Assembly: GCA_964595655.1 (NCBI GenBank)
Contig: CAZQQV010000013.1
Span: 1-33,382 of the forward strand
From: Caldimicrobium sp964595655
GTDB taxonomy: Bacteria; Desulfobacterota; Thermodesulfobacteria; Thermodesulfobacteriales; Thermodesulfobacteriaceae
DNA: 33,382 nucleotides
Direction: 5' to 3'
This document shows, piece after piece, positions 1-7,857 of this stretch (positions within the stretch are counted from its first letter, which is position 1; every line of letters starts with the position of its first letter). Made by a program: the position numbers and the translations under genes. Below the pieces are notes generated by a model. That model was not told where the DNA came from and ran no database searches. It saw nothing but the letters and a program-made list of their open reading frames with translations.

Positions 1-2
1 CC

Positions 3-158
3 TTTTACAGGGTTGCTCAGGCAATATCGGAGACCTTACCAAAGGAAAGCAAAGAAAAAAAACTCCTTGATGGATTTTTAAGCGGTAAAGATAAATTAAA
101 GGAAGAAATAAAAAATAAGGAAGAATTTAAAAATAAACATGGGAGGCTTTTCGAATGA
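3..158 (+). CDS. C-terminal end of probable DUF1156 DNA methyltransferase (partial)
   Basis: Only the last 51 codons of this gene lie in the window, open from the left edge to TGA at 156-158. The peptide starts FYRVAQAISETLP, followed by a charged stretch with EKKLLDGFLSGK and a lysine-rich tail. No catalytic motif is visible. The call rests on two things: the tail resembles my recollection of DUF1156 (COG1743) adenine-specific methylase C-termini, and the next gene is a DUF499 ATPase, the usual partner of DUF1156 proteins. The stop overlaps the next start (ATGA at 155-158), so the two are probably translationally coupled and made together. It could be another protein of the same module; the upstream sequence would settle it. 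Confidence 0.5.
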   Translation, partial: FYRVAQAISETLPKESKEKKLLDGFLSGKDKLKEEIKNKEEFKNKHGRLFE

Positions 159-2677
159 AACCGTTTACACAAATAGCAAAACCTCATAAAGACATAATTG
201 AAGGCAGACTTACCATGGATGTTTTTGCTGCCGATTTGTGGCAGGTGGCAACAGGAAAGGCCCCTGAAGAATATCAGGACCCAGATCTATTTTTCAATAA
301 GACCTATATAACCACTGGATTGAAAAACATACTTGAAATAGCCAGAAATCGGCTTGATGGAAAGAGTGGTGACTCCACAATTCAACTTCAGACACCCTTT
401 GGCGGTGGTAAAACTCATACGCTCATTGCCCTTTATCATAAAGCAAGGGAGTGGAAAGCAAAAGTCGCTGTACTTGATGGCACAGCACTTAACCCCAAAG
501 AGAAAAAACTCTGGGAAGAGCTTGAAAGTCAATTGACAGGTAAAATTGAGATCACAAGGGGAGATACTGCTCCTGGAAAAGAAGCACTGATAAAACTGCT
601 TTCTGAGAATGCTCCTTTACTTATCCTGATGGATGAAGTTCTTGAATATATAACCAAAGCAGCGGGCATAAAAGTTGGGGATTCAAATCTTGCTTCCCAG
701 ACCTTAGCCTTCATTCAGGAACTAACAGGTGCTGTTGCCACCGTTGGCAATTCTCTTCTGGTACTTACACTTCCATCAAGTGTTTTAGAACACTATGACG
801 AAAATGCGGAAAGGATGTTTCAGCAACTTCAGAAAATAACCGGAAGAATGGAAAAAATTTACACTCCCGTTCAGGATGAGGAAATAGAGAATGTGATAAG
901 GGCAAGGCTATTTAGTTACATTGACGAAAAGGAAATGAAAAAAATTGTAGATGACTTTGTAGAATATGTAAGAAATGAAGGTCTTATTTCGGGAGACGAG
1001 ATTTCGGAGTACAGAGATAGATTCCTCAGGAGCTATCCATTTAAACCAGAGGTTATTGATGCTCTCTACAAAAGATGGGGATCATTCCCTACATTTCAGA
1101 GAACCAGAGGAGTGCTGAGAATCCTTTCTCTCGTGGTTCATGATTTACTTAATAAGAACTTGCCATTTATTCGGCTTGGTGATTTTAATCTCGGTAATGA
1201 GGAACTAAGAAGAGAACTCATAAAACATATCGGACAGGAGTGGGACAGCATCATAGCACAGGATATAACTTCTCGCACTTCAGGGGCAAAGAAGGTTGAT
1301 CAAATGCTGGGGACTTCCTATCTGGCTTATAAACTTGGGACAGTGGTAAGCACAACTATATTTATGCTCTCATTTTCTGGAAGAGGGGAAAAAGGAGTTA
1401 GCATAAAAGAGATTAAACTAAGCACTGTAGAACCTTCTTTCTCGAGCACTGTTATAGACACTACTTTAGGTCATTTGAAAGAGAGATTATTTTACCTTTC
1501 TGACGAAGGATTTTTCTTTACAAATCAACCAAACCTTAACAGAATAATTGTCACAAGAGAAGAAAACATCACCGATAATGAGATTTATGAGGAAGCAAGA
1601 AAAATTTTAGAGAGACACATCTCGCGCGAGAAAAAACTCAAAATATATATCCATCCAAAATTTTCAAGAGATATACCGGATAATGAAGAATTGAAACTTG
1701 TCGTTCTTGATCTGGATAAGCCCGAGAGAGAATTTCTGGAGAAACATGGGGAAACTCCGAGGATATTCAGAAATACAATGATATTTTTGTGTGTTGATGA
1801 GGAACAGAAAGAATCATTTTATTCCTATGTTAGAAAACTCATTGCATTAAGACAGATAGAACAGGATGAAAAATTACAGTTGTCAGATACCCAAAAAAAA
1901 GAGCTAAAAAATAAACTCAATAGCCACCAGGGTAGAGAATATGAAAAACTTAGAAAATACTACAGAAAACTTTTCATTCCTGATAAAGAAGGATTTAAGG
2001 AAATTGACATGGGATTACCAACCTTTGGAGAAACAGAAATTGATAAGGAGGTATTTAATCAACTAAAGAGTCAGGGAGAAATACTTGAAAAAATTGCACC
2101 CAAGGTGATAAAGGATAAATATCTTGTAAATAGGGATTTTGTTGAAGTTAAAACACTCTATGAATCTTTGTTAAAAACTCCCGGTGAGCTGAGGGTAATT
2201 TCCCGTGAAGGTTTTATTACGGGAATCAGGGAAGGTGTTAGAGAGGGGTTATTCGGATTTGGATACCTTGAAGCAGATAAACCTGTTTGCAAAAACATAA
2301 AGGAAACTCCGAACATTACTTTTGATGATAAAGAGGTTATTATTAAACCAGAGTTATGTAAGAAAAAAGATAGTGAAACGAAAGAGGAAAAAATAGAGGT
2401 TGAACCACCCCCTTTTTCTTATACTGTAGAAGAAAAAGAATCGAAAACTTCCGAAATTGAAAAAATACATGATGTAAAACTAAACCTTGATGTTCCAGTG
2501 GGACAAATGTCAACAGTAGTAAAAATCATAAACTATTTGAAAGGAAAATTTGCTCACTGCAATGTAAAAATATTTATACAGGCAAGTGGAGGTGAAATTA
2601 GCAAGTCAGAATACGAGGATAAAATCCTTGAGGCACTAAATCAGGCAGGGATTAAGATTGAAGAAGAGCACAACTAA
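155..2677 (+). CDS. DUF499 P-loop ATPase (COG1483-type, BREX BrxC/PglY-related)
   Basis: An 840-residue predicted cytoplasmic ATPase. The Walker A motif is PFGGGKTHT at about residues 81-89 and the Walker B is LLILMDE at about 155-161, both in the N-terminal third as in DUF499 proteins. The middle carries the typical conserved run with FPTFQRTRGVLRIL at about 308-321. The C-terminal region after about 700 is lysine/glutamate rich with a final small alpha/beta segment. DUF499 ATPases are paired with DUF1156 methyltransferases and are related to BrxC/PglY of BREX phage-defence loci; the substrate and mechanism are not known from this sequence. It starts on the ATGA overlap with the upstream gene, with a GGGAGG ribosome site at about 141-146. 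No third module gene follows in the same orientation, so the cluster ends here or is eroded. Family call is firm, defence role is inference. Confidence 0.85.
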   Translation: MKPFTQIAKPHKDIIEGRLTMDVFAADLWQVATGKAPEEYQDPDLFFNKTYITTGLKNILEIARNRLDGKSGDSTIQLQTPFGGGKTHTLIALYHKAREWKAKVAVLDGTALNPKEKKLWEELESQLTGKIEITRGDTAPGKEALIKLLSENAPLLILMDEVLEYITKAAGIKVGDSNLASQTLAFIQELTGAVATVGNSLLVLTLPSSVLEHYDENAERMFQQLQKITGRMEKIYTPVQDEEIENVIRARLFSYIDEKEMKKIVDDFVEYVRNEGLISGDEISEYRDRFLRSYPFKPEVIDALYKRWGSFPTFQRTRGVLRILSLVVHDLLNKNLPFIRLGDFNLGNEELRRELIKHIGQEWDSIIAQDITSRTSGAKKVDQMLGTSYLAYKLGTVVSTTIFMLSFSGRGEKGVSIKEIKLSTVEPSFSSTVIDTTLGHLKERLFYLSDEGFFFTNQPNLNRIIVTREENITDNEIYEEARKILERHISREKKLKIYIHPKFSRDIPDNEELKLVVLDLDKPEREFLEKHGETPRIFRNTMIFLCVDEEQKESFYSYVRKLIALRQIEQDEKLQLSDTQKKELKNKLNSHQGREYEKLRKYYRKLFIPDKEGFKEIDMGLPTFGETEIDKEVFNQLKSQGEILEKIAPKVIKDKYLVNRDFVEVKTLYESLLKTPGELRVISREGFITGIREGVREGLFGFGYLEADKPVCKNIKETPNITFDDKEVIIKPELCKKKDSETKEEKIEVEPPPFSYTVEEKESKTSEIEKIHDVKLNLDVPVGQMSTVVKIINYLKGKFAHCNVKIFIQASGGEISKSEYEDKILEALNQAGIKIEEEHN

Positions 2678-3008
2678 AAACACCGTAAGGAATTAGTCCT
2701 CAATACCACACACCATACCTCCCCTCCTCCTGAGAGTCCTGAAGGTAGCTTCTATTCATAACTTTTATTCTGTTATAGAGCAATTCTTTTAAAATAAATT
2801 TTCCTTTGTTGGTAATTCTAATACGAAATATCTTATCGTTTTCATCTATATCATATTCAATCAATCCATAAGGTAGTGTGGTGGGAGTAGAGGAAATTTA
2901 TGATACTACCGCTACTTGGTAAGGTTTGAACCCTTAAATTAAAAATCCCTTAATCTTTTGCTTTTGAAAAAAGAGCCTAAATCCTATGGTAACTCCTTCT
3001 ATCTTCCC
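2678..3008. other. Gene-poor spacer after the DUF499 gene
   Basis: About 330 bases without an intact gene on either strand. It contains the minus-strand fragment at 2700-2897, a small T-arm-shaped hairpin at 2920-2936 (5 bp stem, 7-nt loop TTTGAAC), and no convincing intrinsic terminator after the DUF499 gene. It looks like a scar between a mobile or defence segment and the metal transport operon. Confidence 0.5.
2700..2897 (-). pseudogene. Fragment of an unidentified gene, C-terminal 65 codons
   Basis: On the minus strand an open frame runs from an upstream stop (2898-2900) to TGA at 2700-2702 without an ATG until near its end. Its translation looks protein-like: it includes YGLIEYDIDENDKIFRIRI, then TNKGKFILKELLYNRIKVM. 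The 'R-I-T-N-K-G-x-x-I-L' piece resembles the end of a winged-helix domain. No start or ribosome site is present, and further upstream on this strand the frame is broken. I read it as the surviving 3' end of a decayed gene next to the DUF499 gene. The family is not recognised, and a chance open frame cannot be excluded. Confidence 0.35.
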
Positions 3009-3036
3009 TTGACAGATTTTTAAAATATGTTATTTA
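3009..3036 (+). promoter_or_regulatory. Sigma-70-type promoter of the Ni/Co importer operon
   Basis: TTGACA at 3009-3014, a 16-nt spacer, and TATTTA at 3031-3036. An imperfect inverted repeat, GTTATTT (3029-3035) and AAGTAAC (3045-3051), covers the -10 and start region and could bind a metal regulator. The operon's ribosome site AAAGGAGGTG is at 3061-3070. Confidence 0.55.
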
Positions 3037-3077
3037 TTTTGTTTAAGTAACAAGAAATAAAAAGGAGGTGACAAAAG

Positions 3078-3863
3078 ATGTTAAGATTATTAAAATTTTT
3101 CTTTTTGGTATTACTTTTTATGATCGGAATTTATAAGAAAGCTTCAGCCCATTTTTTAACTATAATAACTGATGATTTTTATAAGGCAGAGCCCAAGGGG
3201 GCTTTTAAACTTGAAATCCTTTTTACTCATCCTATAGAACAAGGGCCTCATATGCCTTTTGATCTTTCGGAAAGTGCTTTAATTTGTGGAAAAGAGAGAC
3301 ATTCAATAAAGTTTGAAAAAAAGGCCTTAAAACCTGTAAAGGGAGTGAAAGGAAATAGCTTTGAAGGTTTAATTTCTCCAAAGAAGCCTTCTTTGTGCTT
3401 CTTTTACTTCAAGCAAGAGCCTTATTTTGAAGCTTCAGAGGGAAAATTTATTCAACAAATTGCCAAGGCTATTTTTTCTTTTTATGGCCTTGAGGAGGGC
3501 TGGGATAAGCCTCTTGGTCTTCCTGTGGAAATTGTTCCCTATGTAAAACCCTTTGCACTCTATGAGGGGAATACTTTTATCGGTCGGGTTTTCATTGACG
3601 GAATGCCTGCTTCAGAGGTGGAGATTGAGGTTGAATATTACAACACTTTAGGCCTTAATTCACCTCATTCAGGCTTTGTTCCTCAAGTTATTAAAACTGA
3701 TGAAAGGGGCTATTTTGCTTATACCTTTCCCTTCCCAGGGCTTTGGGGATTTTCTGCTATAACTGAAAGGGGAAAATTGAAGGGCAAAGATGGAAAAGAT
3801 TATCCCCTTGAGCTTGACGGGGTATTTTGGGTAAAAGTTTATCCCAAACCAAGAAAGAAATAG
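3078..3863 (+). CDS. Periplasmic DUF4198/NikK-like metal-binding protein of a Ni/Co importer
   Basis: A 261-residue exported protein and first gene of the importer operon. The signal peptide covers residues 1-24, ending ASA, so predicted cleavage leaves His25 as the first residue of the mature protein. The mature part is beta-rich, with conserved-looking FTHPIEQGPH at about 49-58, a 'SPHSGF' piece, and an Ig-like C-terminal half ending in FPFPGLWGF and FWVKVYP. This matches the DUF4198 layout (NikK and relatives), the extra periplasmic component found with CbiM/NikM transporters; its presumed job is to bind Ni2+ or Co2+ outside the membrane. It has a perfect ribosome site (AAGGAGGTG) 7 bases before ATG. 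The next gene begins 2 bases after its stop. Nickel versus cobalt cannot be decided from the sequence. Confidence 0.75.
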   Translation: MLRLLKFFFLVLLFMIGIYKKASAHFLTIITDDFYKAEPKGAFKLEILFTHPIEQGPHMPFDLSESALICGKERHSIKFEKKALKPVKGVKGNSFEGLISPKKPSLCFFYFKQEPYFEASEGKFIQQIAKAIFSFYGLEEGWDKPLGLPVEIVPYVKPFALYEGNTFIGRVFIDGMPASEVEIEVEYYNTLGLNSPHSGFVPQVIKTDERGYFAYTFPFPGLWGFSAITERGKLKGKDGKDYPLELDGVFWVKVYPKPRKK

Positions 3864-3865
3864 TT

Positions 3866-4468
3866 ATGCACATTTCTGAGGGGATTTTGCCAGCCCCAGT
3901 TCTCATTGCTGGCTGGGGCCTTACAGGAGGATTCCTCTTTTGGTCCTTGAGAAAGGTCTCGGGAGACAAACTGCCAAGGCTAGCAATTCTTAGCAGTCTT
4001 TTTTTCTTGATAAGTTTCATTCATATTCCCGTTGGGCCAACCTCGGTGCATCTTACCTTAAATGGACTTCTTGGTTTAATCCTTGGCTTAGATATATTTC
4101 CCGCAATATTTACAGCCCTTTTCTTTCAAGCCCTCTTTTTTCAATACGGAGGCCTTACCGTCCTTGGTATAAACACCCTTGTTATGGCTCTTCCGCCTTT
4201 TTTACTTGTAAGTTTTTTCAAAAATTTTCTTAAAAATGATAAAAAACTTATTAAGATAACGAGTTTTTTAATAGGTAGTTTATCTATTCTTTTTTCTGGG
4301 CTTTTGATGGCTTTAATTTTATGGATAACTAATCCTAAATTCTATGTGCTTTCTTCAGTTTTTATTGCAACGTATCTTCCTTTAAGTATTATAGAAGGAA
4401 TTATTACTGTTTTAGTGGTAAGTTATTTTCAAAAAATTAAAAAAGAAGATTTAATATGTTGTCATTAA
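3866..4468 (+). CDS. cbiM: CbiM/NikM substrate-binding membrane subunit of ECF-type Ni/Co transporter
   Basis: 200 residues when started at ATG 3866. An in-frame start 39 bases upstream exists, but it lies inside the previous gene and would add 13 charged residues. The chosen start gives MHISEGILPAPVLIAGW, and in CbiM/NikM the free Met-His N-terminus folds into the membrane and supplies metal ligands, so this start is functionally required. About six to seven hydrophobic segments follow, with the conserved HIPVGPTSVH segment (second His ligand region) and a Phe/Gln-rich helix FFQALFFQYGGLTVLGIN. It is the S component that selects Ni2+ or Co2+, working with CbiQ and CbiO downstream. It overlaps the next gene by 13 bases. 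Confidence 0.9.
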   Translation: MHISEGILPAPVLIAGWGLTGGFLFWSLRKVSGDKLPRLAILSSLFFLISFIHIPVGPTSVHLTLNGLLGLILGLDIFPAIFTALFFQALFFQYGGLTVLGINTLVMALPPFLLVSFFKNFLKNDKKLIKITSFLIGSLSILFSGLLMALILWITNPKFYVLSSVFIATYLPLSIIEGIITVLVVSYFQKIKKEDLICCH

Positions 4469-5058
4469 AAAACTTTTTTTTGTTGTTTTTTGCTTTATTA
4501 TTTCTTTTTTCTTTAACATCTTATGCACATAAGATAAATCTTTTTACTAATCAGGTAGGCAATAAACTTGAGGGAGAGGCCTTTTTTGCAGATGGGTCGC
4601 CCTGTGTGAATTGCGAGATCAAGGTCTTAGATTTAAAAGGAAAAGAAATTCTTAAAGAAAAAACTGATGAATTGGGAAAGTTTTCTCTCACTATTCCTGA
4701 GGGATTTTCGGAAATAAGAATTCTTCTTTCTGCAGGAGAAGGGCACCTTATTGAGAAAAAAATAACTTTAAAGATAAGCTCTCAAAAAAGAGAACTTTCC
4801 AGGGCACAAAATCAAAACACCACTCTCTACTCAAAACCAGAGATTAAAATTGATAAAGAAGTTTACAAAGAGATAGATGAAAGATTTACCCAGTTAGAGG
4901 AGGAAGTAAAGGCTTTGAGGGCAGAAATTGGAGATATGCGAAAGGAAATGCAAAAAATTTCCTACAGGGATATAATAGGAAGTATAGGATATATTTTAGG
5001 AGTTTTTGCTATAATTTATTTTATTAAGAAAAATACTATCAAAAAAGATGCATCTTGA
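4456..5058 (+). CDS. NikL/CbiL-like exported component of the Ni/Co importer
   Basis: A 200-residue protein with a signal peptide (1-24, ending SYA), a small Ig/carboxypeptidase-like beta domain (about 25-107), a charged coiled coil (about 138-168), and one C-terminal transmembrane helix (about 172-193). Predicted cleavage leaves HKINLF as the mature N-terminus, again starting with His. Such proteins (NikL, formerly called CbiL-like) replace CbiN in many CbiM/NikM systems. It overlaps cbiM at its start and cbiQ at its end, so the operon is tightly coupled. The paired Cys in PCVNCEI at about 49-55 could be a disulfide or metal site. Its exact contribution to transport is unknown. Confidence 0.7.
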   Translation: MLSLKNFFLLFFALLFLFSLTSYAHKINLFTNQVGNKLEGEAFFADGSPCVNCEIKVLDLKGKEILKEKTDELGKFSLTIPEGFSEIRILLSAGEGHLIEKKITLKISSQKRELSRAQNQNTTLYSKPEIKIDKEVYKEIDERFTQLEEEVKALRAEIGDMRKEMQKISYRDIIGSIGYILGVFAIIYFIKKNTIKKDAS

Positions 5059-5791
5059 AGAATTTGCCTATGGAAGTTCACTTATTCATAAACTTGATCC
5101 GCGCATAAAAATAGCAGTTTTCATTATTTTTTCTTTTCTTTGCCTTTTAACTTCCTCATTTAATGTTCTTTTCTTCTACAATTTATTTTCAATTATTCTT
5201 CTCTTTCTTGCCAAAGTGTCGTTTCGGAGTCTTTTAAAAAGATTTTGTTTGATTAATTTTTTTAATTTGCTGCTTTGGATAAGTTTAATTTTAGGTGATA
5301 TTTTTACTGCCTTTTATGAGGGAGAGGCTATTTATTTTAAGCAAGATACTCTTCACTTAGCGCTAATCATTACTCTTAAAAGCAATGCCCTTTTCTTAGG
5401 GGCTCTTGGGCTTATTTCCACAACGCCCCTTCCTGCTCTAACCCATGCTTTAATACATCTGAAAGTCCCTTCTAAATTAGTTATTGTCTTTTTCTTATCT
5501 TATCGGTATTTTTCAATTCTTCATGAAGAGTATGACAAGTTAATGCTTGGAGTTAAAGCTAAAGGATTTAATCCTCAAAGCAATTTCAATACTTATAAAA
5601 CCTTTGCTTATCTTCTTGCAATGCTTCTTTTGAAAAGTTTTAGGAAGGCAGAAGATCTTTACCGGGGGATGCTTGCCCGGGGTTTTAAAGATACCTATCC
5701 CCTTTTGCATCATTTTCGTGTTCAATTTGTAGATTATCTCTTTGCCCTTTTTGCCTTAGCCTTTTTACTAACAGTTTATCTCTGTAAATAG
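5048..5791 (+). CDS. cbiQ: CbiQ/EcfT transmembrane coupling subunit
   Basis: 247 residues, the T component of the ECF transporter. The N-terminus HKLDPRIKI at about 14-22 is the classic CbiQ/EcfT opening. Hydrophobic segments lie at about 23-55, 66-90, 104-125, 143-155, 186-197 and 228-245. The two cytoplasmic coupling-helix motifs that contact the ATPase are visible as AKGF (about 171-174) and ARGF (about 210-213). It overlaps the upstream gene by 11 bases and is followed after 2 bases by the ATPase gene. It transmits ATP-driven motion to CbiM. Confidence 0.9.
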   Translation: MHLEEFAYGSSLIHKLDPRIKIAVFIIFSFLCLLTSSFNVLFFYNLFSIILLFLAKVSFRSLLKRFCLINFFNLLLWISLILGDIFTAFYEGEAIYFKQDTLHLALIITLKSNALFLGALGLISTTPLPALTHALIHLKVPSKLVIVFFLSYRYFSILHEEYDKLMLGVKAKGFNPQSNFNTYKTFAYLLAMLLLKSFRKAEDLYRGMLARGFKDTYPLLHHFRVQFVDYLFALFALAFLLTVYLCK

Positions 5792-5793
5792 CG

Positions 5794-6453
5794 ATGGAGA
5801 AACCACTTATTGAGGTGAAAAGGCTCACCTTTTCTTATGATAGCCAAAAACCCTTGTTTGAGAATTTTGATTTTGTGCTGTGCGAAGGTGAAAGAATAGG
5901 CCTAAAGGGCAAAACTGGTGCTGGTAAAACCACTCTCTTGTATTTAATTATGGGATTCCTGAAGCCGCAACAGGGTGAGATAATTCTCTTTGGAGAGAAG
6001 AGAAAAAAAGAGGAGGATTTTGCAAAGGTTAGAACCAGGCTTGGCTTTCTTTTTCAGGATCCAGAGATTCAGCTTTTTTGCCCTACCATAAAAGAAGATA
6101 TTGCCTTTGGTCCTCTCAATCTTGGGTTGAAAAGAGAAGAGGTTTTAAAAATAGTAAAGGAAGTGGCTGAATACCTTGGTATTAGTCATCTTCTTGAGAG
6201 ATCTGTTCTTCAGCTTTCTGGAGGAGAAAAGAAACTTTGTGCCCTGGCAAGTGTTATGGCTATGCGTCCTCAGGTTTATCTTCTTGATGAGCCAACAGCA
6301 GGGCTTGATGATATATATAAAAATAGAATTTTCAGATTCTTAAAGGAAAGAGCTCATACCTATCTTGTTGTTTCTCATGACAGTGATTTTTTAGAGGAAA
6401 CCTGCGATAAAATCTTTTATTTAGAAGAGGGTAAACTCAAACAAATCAAATAA
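5794..6453 (+). CDS. cbiO: CbiO ABC ATPase of the Ni/Co importer
   Basis: 219 residues with all ABC ATPase motifs: Walker A GKTGAGKTT (39-47), Q-loop FQDPEIQLF (about 87-95), signature LSGGEKK (141-147), Walker B VYLLDEP (161-167) and the H-loop His in VSHD (195). 'QDPEIQLF' is typical of CbiO/EcfA ATPases. It is shorter than the usual 250-280 residues and lacks the C-terminal extension of EcfA pairs, suggesting a homodimer. It is the last gene of the operon; its stop abuts the stop of the convergent ZIP gene with no space between. Confidence 0.92.
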   Translation: MEKPLIEVKRLTFSYDSQKPLFENFDFVLCEGERIGLKGKTGAGKTTLLYLIMGFLKPQQGEIILFGEKRKKEEDFAKVRTRLGFLFQDPEIQLFCPTIKEDIAFGPLNLGLKREEVLKIVKEVAEYLGISHLLERSVLQLSGGEKKLCALASVMAMRPQVYLLDEPTAGLDDIYKNRIFRFLKERAHTYLVVSHDSDFLEETCDKIFYLEEGKLKQIK

Positions 6454-7254
6454 TTAGCCCAGGGAGGTATCAAGAATCATCATAACGAGAAAGCCCATTC
6501 CAAAGCCAAGACTTGCCAGATCTGAATTGCCAAACTTTTGTGCTTCAGGTAAAAGCTCTTCAATAGTTACGAAAATCATGGCCCCAGCTGCAAGGCTTAA
6601 GGCGTAAGGCAGTAAATAACTGCTTATAAGGGTGGCTCCTGCCCCGGCTATAGAGAAAATTGGTTCCACAATGGCGGAAAGGAATCCATAAAAAAAACTT
6701 TTAATTCTTGAAAGCCCCGCATGTTTTAGAGCAAGGGAGAGGGCAAGCCCCTCTGGAATATTTTGAAAGCCTATTCCGAGGGTAAGATTATATGCCCCTG
6801 TAAGAAAAGCGTGATTTTCTTCCACACTTCCAAAGGATACCCCTATGGCAAGACCCTCTGGAATATTATGAATGGTTATAGCAAGAAGAATAAGTATGCT
6901 CTTTTTAAGAGGAATTTGAGGGCCCTCTTGCTCGTTTGGTAAAGAAGCAAAGTGTAAATGTGGGACAACAAGATCAAGAACTCTCAAGAGAAATATACCC
7001 AAGATAAAACCAATCACAATGGGAATAAAGGGGAGAGTATAAGTTTCCCTGGCTAAATCTAAGGCTGGAGTTAAAAGGGACCAAAAGCTTGCAGCAATCA
7101 TAATTCCCCCAGCCATGCCAAGGGAGACGGAAAAGACCTTTGGATTGCTTTTTTTCAGAAAAAGAACCCCAAGACTTCCAAGTCCCGTTAGTAAAAAGGT
7201 AAATAACCCTCCGTATAAAGCAAGCAGTAATAAAGAGGTTTCCTTAAGAGTCAT
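6454..7254 (-). CDS. ZIP-family metal transporter, GufA-like
   Basis: 266 residues and about eight membrane segments. The two signature metal-site helices are present: HNIPEG at 129-134 and QNIPEG at 164-169, the second with Gln in place of the usual His, as in GufA/ZIP11-type members. A Pro/Glu motif VEPIFS follows at about 196-201. Between helices 3 and 4 is a short loop with VVPHLHF, a small His pair instead of a long His-rich loop. Predicted to move Zn2+ or similar divalent ions across the inner membrane. It is convergent with the Ni/Co operon. Its ATG overlaps the last stop of the upstream DUF1566 pseudogene (ATGA), suggesting they were once co-transcribed. Confidence 0.88.
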   Translation of the reverse strand: MTLKETSLLLLALYGGLFTFLLTGLGSLGVLFLKKSNPKVFSVSLGMAGGIMIAASFWSLLTPALDLARETYTLPFIPIVIGFILGIFLLRVLDLVVPHLHFASLPNEQEGPQIPLKKSILILLAITIHNIPEGLAIGVSFGSVEENHAFLTGAYNLTLGIGFQNIPEGLALSLALKHAGLSRIKSFFYGFLSAIVEPIFSIAGAGATLISSYLLPYALSLAAGAMIFVTIEELLPEAQKFGNSDLASLGFGMGFLVMMILDTSLG

Positions 7255-7760
7255 GATATTCCCTTAGGTTTTCCTCTTACAGCCCAAACATAAAAATGAG
7301 GCCCTCTTTTAAGGCCAATCCCTACAGCTCCCTTATGAAGATAAAGGGCCAAGTCCCAAAGGGGGTCGTAGAAGCTTGTACTTGAGGGTCTTTTATTATT
7401 TCAAAAGCTTCATTCCAGGTCACCAATCCTTGACCAAGGTCAGCTTTTTTGGTCCAAAAAAGCCTGGTCAGATTATCATATACAATTTCTCTCATTTCTT
7501 TAAAGCGTGGCACAGGAAAGGAAATATGGCTGTAAAACATTCTTTTGCCTCCGAAATGAACATTCCAGGCATAGCAGGAATTCATGGCTGCTTTGGTTGA
7601 TAGAGAGTCTCTAAAGCCTCATCCCAGGTCATGGGAAATTCAAAAAGGTCTGCTCTTTTCGGCCAGACCAAGGCCATCCTCCCCAGTATTAAAGCAGGGG
7701 ATTTCATTTCCAGAGGAGTCGTAACATTTGTCCTGATAGGTTGCACTAATCATAATCTCT
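7251..7760 (-). pseudogene. Decayed DUF1566 (Lcl C-terminal) exported protein gene
   Basis: Recognisable pieces of a DUF1566 protein lie in order on the minus strand but in different frames. From 7753 downward: a hydrophobic start and CYDSSGNEIPCFNTGEDG, the typical lead-in of these proteins. Then in another frame come LVWPKRADLFE and MTWDEALE (about 7700-7630). A further piece (about 7585-7322) carries CYAWNVHFGG and YDNLTRLFWTKKADL with VTWNEAF. Finally, in yet another frame, FYVWAVRGK ends at the stop in 7251-7253. Repeats of the same motifs show that more than one DUF1566 unit was present. Frameshifts and deletions have destroyed the gene. The final ATGA overlap with the ZIP gene marks the original gene end. 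Confidence 0.75.
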
Positions 7761-7798
7761 AAGAATACCAAAAAAAGAAAAAATTAAAACTTTCTCCC

Positions 7799-7826
7799 TT
7801 GACTAAATCACAAAGTAAAATATTAT
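7799..7826 (+). promoter_or_regulatory. Sigma-70-type promoter of the radical SAM/SPASM gene
   Basis: TTGACT at 7799-7804, a 16-nt spacer and TATTAT at 7821-7826, ending 31 bases before the ATG. No clear Shine-Dalgarno lies in the short leader. Confidence 0.5.
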
Positions 7827-7857
7827 AAATTATATCTGTTGATATTTTTGAGCTATT

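Noticed and set aside
2920..2936. A tRNA T-arm-like hairpin (TAAGG, loop TTTGAAC, CCTTA), possibly an attachment-site remnant
   Set aside because: The loop has T where T-loops have an invariant C, and no acceptor, anticodon or D arm can be found around it. No matching direct repeat was seen.
3757..4020. Minus-strand open frame of 87 codons across the NikK/CbiM junction
   Set aside because: Shadow of two well-supported genes; no ribosome site and low-complexity translation.
7376..7600. Plus-strand open frame of 74 codons in the gap before the radical SAM gene
   Set aside because: It is antisense to the DUF1566 pseudogene, whose motifs are clear on the other strand.
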